A stretch of 64,000 nucleotides of DNA from Glaciecola petra (GCF_031846345.1 NZ_JAVRHX010000002.1:186001-250000); one strand, 5' to 3'; counted from the first letter of the stretch, positions 8,915-18,835 are shown. Notes: generated by a model from the sequence alone, not told the origin. Numbers and translations are program-made.

Positions 8915-10840
8915 TTAATCCATAACATGTTGATTTGCCGAAATTGTTAAAGGGTGATAACCCGGTTTCGCTTCTAAAAACGCTTTTTGGGCAAAGGCTT
9001 TGCCTTCAGGCGTTAAAACAAGCTCTCTATATAGTGGTGCCACCAATTTGTTGCGGCCAATACTCACTAAATAAGTATATAAACGAGGAAACGCCGATTG
9101 ATAATTATTTCTAATCGCCATGAGTAACCAGCTATGTGCAATTTCGTTGTTTGCGGACTGTGTTAACGCAAATGCGGCATCTAAGTCGCCTAACTGCTTT
9201 TCGCTGAGTTGCTTAGGCATATTATTCAAAAAATATAGCCATTGATGCACGGTCCATGAGTTTGTTTGAATATCGCTTGCTTGCATACTGCCACTCAACC
9301 AATTACTCCGTGCTGAATCTACAATTAAAAAAGCGTCTGATTCGGGCACTGGGGCACCATTAGGAATGCCGGGCTCAAAAATCCACTCTTCAATCCGACT
9401 TTTAATTAGTTGGTCGCTATATTGCTCCAACAAGGTTTTATCCAAATAGTCGATAAATTCATCGGTTGTAATGCTTTTAAAGGCATAATCTTCAAAATAC
9501 TGTAGTAAAAATTTATCAAAATTATCACGACCAATCTTTTGTTCAATTTCGCGTAAAAACAAAGCGCCTTTTTCGTAAGGAATGTTTGAAAAAACGTCAT
9601 CTGCATCACGGCCTCTAAGGTCAATGGCCAATATTTGATCGCTTGGCGTTAAGCTGGCGATATCCTTTTGCAGATCTTGGTAACCAAGCACAGCTTCCAT
9701 ATTATAACGATCAGTACCGTATATCATTTCCATGATGCGGTAAGTTAAATAAGTAGTGAAGCCCTCGTTTAACCACAAATCTCGCCATGTGGCGTTACTA
9801 ATTGTGTTACCCGACCAACTGTGTGCTAATTCGTGGGCAATTAATGCGACCAAACTCTTATCGCCAGCAATAACAGTTGGTGTAATAAATGACAATCTCG
9901 GGTTTTCCATTCCGCCGAAAGGAAACGACGGCGGCAATATGAGTAAGTCGTATCTGTCCCAACTATATGCTCCGTATTTACTTTCGGTAACTTCAAGCAT
10001 GCTTTCTGTATCTTCAAACTCAGCTGCCGATGCTTCGAGCAGGGCGGGTTCTGAATATACACCGGTGCGTTCTCCCATTGGTTTAAAGGCTAAGTCACCT
10101 ATAGCTAACGCGATTAAATAAGAGGGAATGGCTTGAGGCATTTCAAATTCATACACGCCATCTCGGGGTGTATTTGGGTCGTTGGCTGCACTCATGACTG
10201 CTAGTAAGGACTCTGGCGTTCGGATGGTTGCGTTATAGGTAACCCTTACTTGGGGTGAATCCTGCAAAGGGATAAAGCTTCTAGCATGTATGGCTTGCGC
10301 TTGTGTAAACAAAAAGGGATGTTTTTTACCTGCGGTTTGCTCCGGGCTTAACCATTGCACACCTGACGCATTTGGCGAAGTGCTGTAACTCACCTTTACC
10401 TTTTTGGCAACATCACCTACTTGAATATGCAAGGCAGCACCAAGGTTTTCGTCAGCGGGCTTCAATTCGAATTCGGCGGCTTCGCCAGCAACAGTCACGC
10501 TTTCAATGCTTAGGTTACGTGTATCTAATATCAATGTAGTAGCGTTGGCATCGTGACGTTGCATTGTTAGTTCTGCAAAACCGATTAGGCTTCTTTTTGT
10601 GAAGTCTGCAGTTAGGTCTAAAGCAATATGGCTCACACTAATCTGGTCTGGATTAGCAAAGGAATGATAGTCTTTTCCGGTTTCAAAAGTGTCATTGATG
10701 GACTCTGCTTGCAAACTTGCCGTGCTTGCTTCAATCGGCTTCGTTTCGTCTTCTATCGCGGGCGTGCGAGTATGTTCTGAGCAAGCAATCAAAGCGATAA
10801 AGGAAATAAGAAGCAGCAATTGTTTTAGGTTAATTTTCAT
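8915..10840 (-). CDS. M1-family metallo-aminopeptidase, lipoprotein
   Basis: Zinc aminopeptidase of the leukotriene A4 hydrolase/aminopeptidase B branch. The zinc site is HELAHSW (about residue 336) followed 18 residues on by the Glu in LWLNEGFTTYLTYR. The exopeptidase motif is FGGMENPRLSF. The N-terminal beta-saddle domain and a C-terminal helical domain (EWIFEPGIPNGAP onward) complete the LTA4H architecture. ATG 10840 is preferred over 10852 because it leads straight into a lipoprotein signal (hydrophobic run ending LIAC, Cys about residue 20). The enzyme should therefore be anchored to the periplasmic face of a membrane and trim N-termini of imported or digested peptides. Together with the M14 and M28 enzymes in this window it fits a protein-degrading lifestyle. 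Confidence 0.92.
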   Translation of the reverse strand: MKINLKQLLLLISFIALIACSEHTRTPAIEDETKPIEASTASLQAESINDTFETGKDYHSFANPDQISVSHIALDLTADFTKRSLIGFAELTMQRHDANATTLILDTRNLSIESVTVAGEAAEFELKPADENLGAALHIQVGDVAKKVKVSYSTSPNASGVQWLSPEQTAGKKHPFLFTQAQAIHARSFIPLQDSPQVRVTYNATIRTPESLLAVMSAANDPNTPRDGVYEFEMPQAIPSYLIALAIGDLAFKPMGERTGVYSEPALLEASAAEFEDTESMLEVTESKYGAYSWDRYDLLILPPSFPFGGMENPRLSFITPTVIAGDKSLVALIAHELAHSWSGNTISNATWRDLWLNEGFTTYLTYRIMEMIYGTDRYNMEAVLGYQDLQKDIASLTPSDQILAIDLRGRDADDVFSNIPYEKGALFLREIEQKIGRDNFDKFLLQYFEDYAFKSITTDEFIDYLDKTLLEQYSDQLIKSRIEEWIFEPGIPNGAPVPESDAFLIVDSARSNWLSGSMQASDIQTNSWTVHQWLYFLNNMPKQLSEKQLGDLDAAFALTQSANNEIAHSWLLMAIRNNYQSAFPRLYTYLVSIGRNKLVAPLYRELVLTPEGKAFAQKAFLEAKPGYHPLTISANQHVMD

Positions 10841-11194
10841 TATTATCGTCATTAAAGAATCTGTTTTATCCAGTAAAACTTTATCTAAGAGGGAAGTTAT
10901 AATTGCTAACGCTAAATGAAAACATCAAGATTATCAATCATTAACTGAATTTTACCTTAAGAACTGTACCTGGGTTTGTGTCTATTTGGACTAAACGAAT
11001 GTATTTCCGCAATGCTTGGGGTAAGAATTTTTGTAAACAGTTGGTCGTATTCTGAATTAAGAGCTTGAATGATGGGTATGCATTCTATAATTTATAGGTG
11101 TAGTTAGTTTGAATTTTAGATTAGAAATAACGCATAGAATAGGCTTAGCGTTAATCAAAAAATAAGGCAAAATTGGTAAGTGGACACGAATAAT
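10841..11194. other. Intergenic region between divergent M1 and GH13 genes
   Basis: About 350 bp of AT-rich sequence between divergent starts. It should hold the two promoters, but I see no convincing -35/-10 pair, no clear operator palindrome, no RNA gene and no credible small frame. Confidence 0.6.
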
Positions 11195-13147
11195 ATGCAA
11201 AAAATCCTTTTACTTACCGCACTCATCGCCAGTGTCTTTATCTCAGGTGGGTGCACAAATGACAACGCTAAGAACGAAGAAACGCTTCCTACAAAGCCGC
11301 CGGAGTGGACTAAAGAAGCAATTTGGTATCAAATTTTTGTTGAACGCTTTCATAATGGCGATGTTACCAACGACCCTACGTCAGAAAGCATACAGGGTTC
11401 GTATCCAGGGTATATTCCTGATGATTGGAAATTGACTCCGTGGACACAAGATTGGTATCAAGCTGACGAGTATTTCTCATCACTCGATGGTAAAACTGAT
11501 TTCACCGGTAACGAAATTTCAAGTTTTGATGCAAAAACCGCGTTACGCCGCTATGGTGGGGATTTACAGGGCGTGATAGATAAACTCGACTATTTGCAAA
11601 CCTTAGGAATTAATGCGATATATTTTAACCCAATTAACGACGCCCCATCGATGCATAAATATGATGCTCGTCATTGGCGTCATGTTGATGTGAACTTTGG
11701 TCCTGAACCTGCAAAAGATCGGGAAATTATTGCAGATGAAGATCCTAGCGACCCCGATACATGGGAGTTCACCCATGCCGACAAGCTGTTCCTAGCACTT
11801 ATAAAACAAGCAAAAGCGCGCGGTATCAGAGTTATTTTAGATTATTCATGGAACCATACGGGTCACACTTTTTGGGCATGGCAAGATCTTCTAAAAAATC
11901 AACAATCCTCTGATTATGCAGACTGGTATTGGGTAAAGCAATTTGATGATCCGGACACACCTGATAACGAATTTGAATATCGAGGTTGGTTTGGCGTATT
12001 TGATTTACCCGAAATCAAAGAGACCGTTTATGCAGACCATGCGGAAAAGGTCTCGTTAGTTGAGGGGAATATTTATAGCCAAGCGGCAAAAGAGCATATA
12101 TTCGCCATTACTCGTCGTTGGCTTGATCCAAATGGCGATGGCGACCCAGAGGATGGCATTGACGGTTTTAGACTTGATGTGGCAGCAGAAGTACCCATTG
12201 GATTTTGGCGCGAATATCGTGAGGTGGTTAAAAGGCTAAATCCAGAAGCTTACTTGGTGGGTGAAATTTGGTGGGAAAAATTTCCTGACGACCTATTTGA
12301 CCCTCAACCCTTTTTACAAGGTGATATATTTGACGCAGTAATGAACTATCGTTGGTATAGAGAAGCTAGACGTTTTTTTGCTGAAGCGCCAAACCCAATA
12401 AGTGCAAATGAATTTTCTAATAGATTGGCTTCATTTACAAACAACTTAGCACCTGAATATCCATACGCGATGATGAATATGTCGGCTAGTCATGATAGTC
12501 CGCGTTTATCCACATCGTTTTACAATAACAATAAATATAAATTCAACGCAAAAGAAACCCAAGATGCAAACTATAAAATTAACAAACCAGATTTAGATAC
12601 GACTTTGCGGGTAAAACTAATGCTCGCTCATCAATATACTTACGTTGGTGCACCACAAATTTGGCAAGGTGATGAAATGGGTATGTGGGGAAGCGACGAC
12701 CCTCACAATCGTAAGCCCTTAATTTGGCCAGAATTGACCTTTGATGACGAGAAAGTACATCCATTGGGCAAGCCTAAAAAAGCAGATAAAGTCGCATTTG
12801 ATCAAAGTATGTTTGACTACTATCAATCTTTAATAAAACTACGTCAAAGTTCAGCCGTTTTAAGGCTTGGTGAAATACAATTTGATAGTTATGATGATGG
12901 TGAGCGCTTACTATCTTATCGTCGTTTCTGGCCTGATTCAAACGATATGGCAACACAAAAATCATCTCAAGCGTGGGTAGCTTTTAATCTTCAAGAACGT
13001 CCTGTCGACATAGAAATACCAGAACAAATACTAAACACAAATAGTTGGACATTGTGGCAATCTAGCGATATCAAAATTAAACAAGCTGTACCAGCCGAAA
13101 CACTCACTTTAAATGGACTCAGTGCTCTTATTATCATAAGCGAGTAA
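11195..13147 (+). CDS. GH13 alpha-amylase-family glycoside hydrolase, lipoprotein
   Basis: A 650-residue retaining alpha-glucan hydrolase of glycoside hydrolase family 13. The four GH13 regions are visible: DYSWNHTGH (region I), GFRLDVAAE with the nucleophile Asp (about residue 327), YLVGEIWWE with the acid/base Glu (about 356), and SASHDSPR with the transition-state Asp (about 432). The opening EAIWYQIFVERFHNGD is typical of the neopullulanase/cyclomaltodextrinase-like group. The C-terminal beta domain ends LNGLSALIIIS. A GTG at 11180 is possible, but ATG 11195 starts directly at a lipoprotein signal ending SGGC. Anchoring at the outer membrane or periplasmic face is expected, acting on maltodextrin-like oligosaccharides. 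There is no transporter or regulator of maltose type next to it. Confidence 0.92.
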   Translation: MQKILLLTALIASVFISGGCTNDNAKNEETLPTKPPEWTKEAIWYQIFVERFHNGDVTNDPTSESIQGSYPGYIPDDWKLTPWTQDWYQADEYFSSLDGKTDFTGNEISSFDAKTALRRYGGDLQGVIDKLDYLQTLGINAIYFNPINDAPSMHKYDARHWRHVDVNFGPEPAKDREIIADEDPSDPDTWEFTHADKLFLALIKQAKARGIRVILDYSWNHTGHTFWAWQDLLKNQQSSDYADWYWVKQFDDPDTPDNEFEYRGWFGVFDLPEIKETVYADHAEKVSLVEGNIYSQAAKEHIFAITRRWLDPNGDGDPEDGIDGFRLDVAAEVPIGFWREYREVVKRLNPEAYLVGEIWWEKFPDDLFDPQPFLQGDIFDAVMNYRWYREARRFFAEAPNPISANEFSNRLASFTNNLAPEYPYAMMNMSASHDSPRLSTSFYNNNKYKFNAKETQDANYKINKPDLDTTLRVKLMLAHQYTYVGAPQIWQGDEMGMWGSDDPHNRKPLIWPELTFDDEKVHPLGKPKKADKVAFDQSMFDYYQSLIKLRQSSAVLRLGEIQFDSYDDGERLLSYRRFWPDSNDMATQKSSQAWVAFNLQERPVDIEIPEQILNTNSWTLWQSSDIKIKQAVPAETLTLNGLSALIIISE

Positions 13148-13487
13148 TAACTTTCACCCACTAAAATCGATATTTTAATACTGAGGATTTTTGGTAAAAC
13201 TGAATATAATCAATGCTGTTCGTAAATAATTGAATTTTACAATTTTGCAGTGACAGCAAGCATTCTATTCAATTATTGACCGGCAAAAAGCCATCTTAAG
13301 TGCGGTGGTTCGAAGCCAAATTCCCATCCAGCATTTAAGACTCATTGCGTACACATTCAGTATGAAAGTTTATTGTAATATGTGATACTTTTTTTACTGA
13401 GTCGGCTTATTGTCATTTACTAATTGAAATAAGTCTTATATCAACGCTGGGTACATGCGGGATAAAACTTATTTAAGGAGTTGCTTA
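13148..13487. other. Intergenic region upstream of the kinase gene
   Basis: About 340 bp between the GH13 stop and the kinase start. AT-rich, with short T tracts. I see no RNA gene, terminator hairpin of note or credible small frame. The strong ribosome site AAGGAG (13475-13480) at its right end fixes the kinase start at ATG 13488. Confidence 0.6.
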
Positions 13488-15890
13488 ATGCTGGATTGGG
13501 CTAAAATTTCTAATGATGTAGAGCATGCATTAACCCTAGACGATAGTGCGTTAAAGACTTATCTGAAAACTATCGAAGGCACTCAAGAAGCAGCGCATAT
13601 TAAGCGCCTTCTTCAGCAATCTAATAACAGAATGGACTTTCTAGCGACTTCTATTTCAAATGAAGGCAAAGATAAGTTAAATCCAGAAAATGACAACGTG
13701 CTTGAAGCAGGTTCGTTTGTTGGTCCATGGCAGATTGAACATGCAATTGGACAAGGCGGCATGGGCGACGTTTATCAAGCCAAGCGCGCAGACGGCCTAT
13801 ACGAACAAACCGTTGCTATTAAAGTTATGCAAGGCCTATCACCATCGCGGGCTGCACTTTTTGAGGTAGAACGACAACGGCTTGCATTAATGAACCATCC
13901 GGGGATTGCGCGTATTATTGACGGCGGCACCAGTGCTGATGGTCGTCTTTTTATGGCAATGGAATTTATAGATGGTCAAGCTATTACAGAATATATTGCT
14001 AACAATAATTTAAGCCTTAAATCTCAGTTAGTCATGTTTTTACACTTGTGTAATGCAGTAGAACATGCACATTCGCAACTCGTTTTACACCGCGACATCA
14101 AAGCTCAAAATGTGCTAGTTAACCAGCAAGGCAAACCTTGCCTTATTGATTTTGGCATCGCTTCTGATCTTGAAGATGAAACAGGTCATGTAGCGGCTTT
14201 TAGTCTCGCAACAGCCGCTCCAGAGCAATTAAAAGGAGAGACGGTTTCAGTTCAAACAGATGTGTTTGCACTGGGCTTATTGTTACACGAAATTGTGTCT
14301 GGAAAAGCCGCGATCCGCCAAGACGATGGTGGCATGCAAGTAAGTAATGATGCAATAGCCGACCGAGATATACTTGCGATTATCGAAAAGTCTTTGGCAC
14401 TGCAAGTAGAGAACAGATACAGTTCGATATCTTCGCTTACGGATGACATTTCGGACTATTTAGACTGCAAACCAGTATCGGCAAGAATAGACACTTGGCG
14501 TTATAGAGCAAGCAAGTTTATACAGCGCTATCCTTTTGCTAATCTCTTTGGTCTACTCGCAGTCATTTCACTCACGGTTGGCTTAGTCGCAAGCTTAAAT
14601 TTTGCCAAGCAGGCAGACACCGAAGCGCAGCGAGCAAAACTTGCCCTTACAGAATCTGAACAAAGTTTAGCCCAAGCTAATTTTTATTTAGATCGTGCAG
14701 ATTTGTTCCATGCAACTCAATCGGCCTACGCCGACACCTTACAATCCATGTTTGGCGCAGAGGCAGACGTTGACAAACAAACGAGTATTCTTAAAGGTAG
14801 GTGGCAGCAGGCTTATGAATTGCGCGAAAGTGATCCCAATAATGCCGCGTTTTTGAGTTATGCAATTGGTCGCCACTTTTTGTTTCGTAACGATTACTTA
14901 ACCGCGATAGATGTTTTTCAACCTTGGGTGGACGAAGAGTATGGTCCACCAGCTCTTTTGGGATTTGGACGTCAGATGCTCGCCATTGCCTACTTTTCTG
15001 TTGGTCGAGAGCAAGATGCTTTGCCATTGTTACGCAAAACAGAAGCATGGATGGCTGCTAGTTTTGATGCAAATACACCCGACCACATTGCTGCTGCGAC
15101 GCAAATTGCCATTCTAACTGAAGAACCTGATGACATAACAAAGGCAGAAGGCCTTTTGCTCAAAGGTTTGAGCGTAGAAATTGTTGATCCACTTGCCATG
15201 TATTTTTGGAATCAAACATCAAAATTGCGACAGTTACGAGGAGATTTTCCTGCGGCTTATGAGGCGATAAAGGAAGTAGCGAATATTATTGATGCCAAAC
15301 CTTTAATCGAGATTTCAGGCACCGATACAGGCTTACTTAATTTGGCTGAATTTGAACTGTGGCATACACAAGATTTGGATCGAGCTGAAACAATAGCGAG
15401 GCGCGTTATAGATACCGTTGTGGCAAAAAAAGGCGAAAGCAGAGAGCTCGGCATCGCGTATTCGGTTTTGGCAAATAGGGCAATGTTACAAAATGATGTT
15501 GATGCAGCCTTGTCATATATTGATCAAGCGATTCCGATTATCGAAAAATATAGTGGAGCAAGCTCTAATAGCTCTATTTACGTTGTGCTTGATAAGGCTG
15601 AATACCTCGCTTTAAATAATGACGCTAGTGCCAAACTGATATTGCGACAAGTCGCCGACAGGTTAAGTGAAAAAAAGCCTTCTTCGCATTTAGATACTCG
15701 TTTAGGATTGGCGGAGTTGTTTGTAAGCTTTCAATTAGAGGGCTTGGATGCGGCAAATAAACTTGCACAAGAAAAATTGCTAGATACCGAAGTTATACAA
15801 AAAAATATTGAGTTAAGTTTTATGAGAGAGCGCCTGGTTTCTCTAGGTGTAAGCTCTTTAGTTGCAGATTCACTTGAAAAGGCTCAATAG
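13488..15890 (+). CDS. Transmembrane Ser/Thr protein kinase with extracytoplasmic TPR-like region
   Basis: An 800-residue Hanks-type kinase. The frame opens at 13455, but AAGGAG lies 7 bases before ATG 13488. After about 75 helical residues the kinase domain starts at FVGPWQIEHAIGQGGMG. The glycine loop is near residue 88, the ATP Lys is in VAIKVM, the catalytic loop is HRDIKAQN (about 202), the metal site is IDFG (about 221) and APE is in AAPEQLKGE, so an active kinase is expected. One transmembrane helix (FANLFGLLAVISLTVGLVAS, about 350-370) is followed by a coiled segment and about 400 residues of helical repeats of TPR type, probably periplasmic and able to sense a ligand or partner. Its 3' end faces an ECF sigma gene of the kinase-associated kind 37 bp away, so the kinase probably controls that sigma factor. 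Confidence 0.93.
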   Translation: MLDWAKISNDVEHALTLDDSALKTYLKTIEGTQEAAHIKRLLQQSNNRMDFLATSISNEGKDKLNPENDNVLEAGSFVGPWQIEHAIGQGGMGDVYQAKRADGLYEQTVAIKVMQGLSPSRAALFEVERQRLALMNHPGIARIIDGGTSADGRLFMAMEFIDGQAITEYIANNNLSLKSQLVMFLHLCNAVEHAHSQLVLHRDIKAQNVLVNQQGKPCLIDFGIASDLEDETGHVAAFSLATAAPEQLKGETVSVQTDVFALGLLLHEIVSGKAAIRQDDGGMQVSNDAIADRDILAIIEKSLALQVENRYSSISSLTDDISDYLDCKPVSARIDTWRYRASKFIQRYPFANLFGLLAVISLTVGLVASLNFAKQADTEAQRAKLALTESEQSLAQANFYLDRADLFHATQSAYADTLQSMFGAEADVDKQTSILKGRWQQAYELRESDPNNAAFLSYAIGRHFLFRNDYLTAIDVFQPWVDEEYGPPALLGFGRQMLAIAYFSVGREQDALPLLRKTEAWMAASFDANTPDHIAAATQIAILTEEPDDITKAEGLLLKGLSVEIVDPLAMYFWNQTSKLRQLRGDFPAAYEAIKEVANIIDAKPLIEISGTDTGLLNLAEFELWHTQDLDRAETIARRVIDTVVAKKGESRELGIAYSVLANRAMLQNDVDAALSYIDQAIPIIEKYSGASSNSSIYVVLDKAEYLALNNDASAKLILRQVADRLSEKKPSSHLDTRLGLAELFVSFQLEGLDAANKLAQEKLLDTEVIQKNIELSFMRERLVSLGVSSLVADSLEKAQ

Positions 15891-15927
15891 AAGAAGCTCG
15901 CTAGATTATGACTGATTTGGTGAAAAT

Positions 15928-16491
15928 CTAAGCCGATGAATCCATTTTTTCTGCTAACCACGCCTTGGCAAGCTGCCAATCGCGTCTTATTGTGCGCTCA
16001 GAGACACCTAATGCAATGGCGGTTTCTGACTCTGTCAGACCTGCAAAATAGCGAGCATCAACCACTTTAGATAAACGTGGCTTTTTACATTCTAGTTTTT
16101 CGAGTAAATCGTTAATTGAGAGTATTTGCTCTGGTGTTTCACTGTATTCTGGCAGTAAGGTTTCATCTTCACTCAATGCTAGATTATTGTTTCCACTACC
16201 ATGTTTTACGGTAAGCTTTTTACGTGCATGATCAACAATAACCTGCCTAATCGCTAAGCTAGCCGTGCGGATAAACTGATCTTGCGATTGCCAAACGGTT
16301 TTACCACTTAGTTTTAAAAAGCAATCATGTAGGATGTCTTCTGTCATCAAGGTAGCACTTTGTGCAACCCTGCGTCTTCGGTTTCGGGCCAGCCTCAGTA
16401 ATGGTTCATAAGCTTGCTCTAGTAAGTGGCTTGCGATATGACGCTCTTGGTCACTATAACCTTCAGTCTTGTTAGTTTGCGTTGCACTCAT
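15928..16491 (-). CDS. ECF-type RNA polymerase sigma factor of the Ser/Thr-kinase-associated group
   Basis: A 187-residue sigma factor. Region 2 covers about residues 22-95 (LLRLARNRRRR, TLMTEDILHDCFLKL, then IRQVIVDHARKK). Region 4 covers about 130-183 (VDARYFAGLTESETAIALGVSERTIRRDWQLAKAWL), with a clear helix-turn-helix. The pattern matches the sigma group named TIGR02999, whose genes are commonly next to Ser/Thr kinases. The core-binding segment has Thr50-Glu51-Asp52 where ordinary ECF factors have an Asp-Ala-Glu-Asp motif. No anti-sigma factor gene is adjacent, so control by the neighbouring kinase (13488) is a reasonable inference. The gene is divergent from the secreted giant-protein operon at 16661, which is its most obvious target. 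Confidence 0.92.
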   Translation of the reverse strand: MSATQTNKTEGYSDQERHIASHLLEQAYEPLLRLARNRRRRVAQSATLMTEDILHDCFLKLSGKTVWQSQDQFIRTASLAIRQVIVDHARKKLTVKHGSGNNNLALSEDETLLPEYSETPEQILSINDLLEKLECKKPRLSKVVDARYFAGLTESETAIALGVSERTIRRDWQLAKAWLAEKMDSSA

Positions 16492-16566
16492 TTACGTCTT
16501 AATACCTTCTAACTGCTTCTCTTTTTAGATTGCCTAAAAAACAAACACGATACAAGAAAATATTTT

Positions 16567-16596
16567 TGTCCGGTTTTTATTCGTTTTCTCGTTAAG
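16567..16596 (+). promoter_or_regulatory. Candidate ECF-type promoter for the 16661 operon
   Basis: In the 169-bp region divergent between the sigma gene and the 16661 operon, TGTCCGG (16567-16573) and CGTTAAG (16590-16596) are separated by 16 bp, a normal ECF spacing, and CGTT is a common type of ECF -10 element. A short inverted repeat (CCGAA/TTCGG, 16610-16621) follows. The match to the promoter of this sigma group is inference; no consensus was computed. Confidence 0.35.
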
Positions 16597-16660
16597 TGTT
16601 TTGATGTAGCCGAATTTTCGGTTCGTTGCATGGACATTCAGATAGAAAGGAGATTATCAA

Positions 16661-18835
16661 ATGGGTGAGCGCAAGCTAGGTTGGCTAGGGTTGGTTGTTG
16701 TTTTGTATGGAACATTGCTAGGACCCAACGAAGTAGCAGCAGGTGTTGAAGATATTGCTGTTGTTCAAGTCATTGAAGAAGACGTATTGGTGAGAGGCAG
16801 AACCGCTTACTACACCTATCGCTTACAAATTAACAACCCTGATGTCCCCTTAACTGACGTCACTGGTGTAGTTTCCAGCACTGATCGCAGTATTCGTGTG
16901 ACAAAGCGCAATCTAAATTTTGGTGATGCCGCGACTAACATTCTAGTGTCGAGTACCGACACTTTCACCATTCGAGTAAGCTCAAGAATTAGCCCTAATT
17001 TGTCTCTCTTAAATTATGTGTTTAGTGGTGAAGAGCTTATTGTTAATGATGACACAACGCCCCCTACAATAAGCGCTCAACTTAGCACGCAAGCAAATCA
17101 AAATGGCTGGCACAATGCGCCAGTTAAGGTTTCGTTTATTTGTGCTGATGATGTCTCGATTGCGTCTTGTAGTGATGATGTGTTGATAGATAGCGATGGC
17201 GCAAACCAAGTTATCATAGGCACTGCTGTTGATACGTCAGGCAATAGCAGCCAAGCACAAGTGACGATTAATTTAGATACTCAAGCACCCAATATCGTTG
17301 CTAATCTTGCTCCCAGTACCGATACCCCTCCCAGTGATAATTCGAGCTTGCTACAAAAAGTGAGGCTAAACACCTTGAGTGAGCCTAGTGCCGAAATTGC
17401 GGTTTCAGAAGTAGAACAAGGTCAAGTAACTTTTTTAACTGACTACGCCTCAGATGCAAACGGTCAAGGACAAGTCGCCAATATTAATCTTGAGCTGGGT
17501 GATAATGAATTTGAAATTACAGCCACAGACATTGCAGACAATCAAGACGAACTAGCCTTAACGCTTGAACGCTTGCAGTGTCAGGCAAATATAAGCAGCA
17601 AGCCTTTTTATATTGAATCTTTCCCTCTCACCAACAGCGATTTATCTGAACTCGACCCAACAAACGCAGCGTTTTCTGGCGCGTATCATCAATTTAGGGC
17701 GGATGCAGGAGATGCAATTTTAGTGGTGCCAGGCTTTATTAACGACGATGTCTTACTCGATTGGGTGTTCGTTGATGGCGGTGAAGCTAGTGTGCAGGTA
17801 TTGATAAACGACGGCAGCAGTGTATTTAGCGCAGCAAGTTTATTTACTAGTGGTTTCATGACCCCGACTACAGCGATACTTGCTAATTTAGTCGATTCTG
17901 AAGCACTTGATTTGGCGATTGGACATAGTGACGGCAGTGTTGCTATTTATGCAGGCTTGGGTGATGGTAGTTTTGCTTCACAAGCAACAGAAGTCTTTTT
18001 TCAAGCAAGTGCTATTGTTGAAATCACCTTAGGTGATTTTAATCAAGACGGCTTCAGTGATTTACTCGTCCTAGACGATTCAAACTTAAATCTCTATACC
18101 CGAAACGACAACTCATCTATTCAATCGGTTATTACCAACGGAGAATTTAGCAATGGCTTGTCAGGCTGGATGGCCAATGCAACTGGACACAATGCGTCTG
18201 GACAAAAGAGCCAAGAAGCCGGTCGTGTAACACGCTCTGCCAACGGAGCTCAGTTGTTTGAGAACGAATCGTTTTTGGTTAGCTTGTATCAAAAATTTAC
18301 CCCTTCAGCAGACTACTCACAACTGCAATTTACCCTTTCGTCTATTCTTTTAGAGCAAAGTGAGGGGGCTATTCCTGACGTACTCGAAGTCTCTTTGCTC
18401 GATGCTAACAATCAATCTTTGGTGGACACCGTCAACGCAAGCGCCAGTTCATTTTTGAATATTGCTGCTGACGGAAGTGTAAATGTCGCAAATGGCGTGA
18501 ACTATAACAATGGACAAGTCAGCGTAGACATTTCAGGCGTACAAGGTGAGGCCATTCTATATTTTGATTTGATTGGTCAGCCCCCAGGAGGAGGCGCAAC
18601 TTATGTTGTGTCAGCAGTAGATGCAGGTGACACCATGATAGTCGACAATAGCTATTTGTCTTCCGTTATCAACAATGGATTGTCTAATGCCGGAGGAACT
18701 GTATTTTGTGATGCGATTAGTAGCGCCCCACCAATCTTGGTAGCCAATTCAAACAATACCGAGGTCCTTATTTTTCAGGCCGATAATAACGGAAGCTTTA
18801 TCCTAACAGAGACGCTTGCACAGGGAGGGCAATAA
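16661..18835 (+). CDS. Secreted protein with bacterial Ig-like and VCBS/FG-GAP-like segments
   Basis: A 724-residue protein with an AAAGGAG ribosome site and a Sec signal (hydrophobic segment about 7-24, cleavage near VAAG). Residues about 125-200 form a bacterial Ig-like domain (TTPPTISA, NGWHNAPVKVSF, SGNSSQAQVTINLDTQAP). A second beta-sandwich about 205-305 contains EPSAEIAVSEV and DNEFEITATDIADN. FG-GAP or VCBS-like units follow about 340-485 (NDDVLLDWVFVDGG, GDFNQDGFSDLLVLDD), calcium-type repeats that form propellers. A carbohydrate-binding-like module about 490-680 opens ITNGEFSNGLSGW. The stop lies 2 bp before the giant YD-repeat gene, so the two are almost certainly translated from one message and probably work together outside the cell. 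No catalytic motif is seen. Its exact role is unknown; adhesion or partner binding is possible. Confidence 0.85.
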   Translation: MGERKLGWLGLVVVLYGTLLGPNEVAAGVEDIAVVQVIEEDVLVRGRTAYYTYRLQINNPDVPLTDVTGVVSSTDRSIRVTKRNLNFGDAATNILVSSTDTFTIRVSSRISPNLSLLNYVFSGEELIVNDDTTPPTISAQLSTQANQNGWHNAPVKVSFICADDVSIASCSDDVLIDSDGANQVIIGTAVDTSGNSSQAQVTINLDTQAPNIVANLAPSTDTPPSDNSSLLQKVRLNTLSEPSAEIAVSEVEQGQVTFLTDYASDANGQGQVANINLELGDNEFEITATDIADNQDELALTLERLQCQANISSKPFYIESFPLTNSDLSELDPTNAAFSGAYHQFRADAGDAILVVPGFINDDVLLDWVFVDGGEASVQVLINDGSSVFSAASLFTSGFMTPTTAILANLVDSEALDLAIGHSDGSVAIYAGLGDGSFASQATEVFFQASAIVEITLGDFNQDGFSDLLVLDDSNLNLYTRNDNSSIQSVITNGEFSNGLSGWMANATGHNASGQKSQEAGRVTRSANGAQLFENESFLVSLYQKFTPSADYSQLQFTLSSILLEQSEGAIPDVLEVSLLDANNQSLVDTVNASASSFLNIAADGSVNVANGVNYNNGQVSVDISGVQGEAILYFDLIGQPPGGGATYVVSAVDAGDTMIVDNSYLSSVINNGLSNAGGTVFCDAISSAPPILVANSNNTEVLIFQADNNGSFILTETLAQGGQ

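Noticed and set aside
13148..13487. Possible RNA gene or riboswitch in the gap before the kinase
   Set aside because: No stable stem arrangement or known motif could be seen by eye.
16610..16621. CCGAATTTTCGG as a strong operator
   Set aside because: Only 5-bp arms; kept as a side remark to the ECF promoter candidate, not called on its own.
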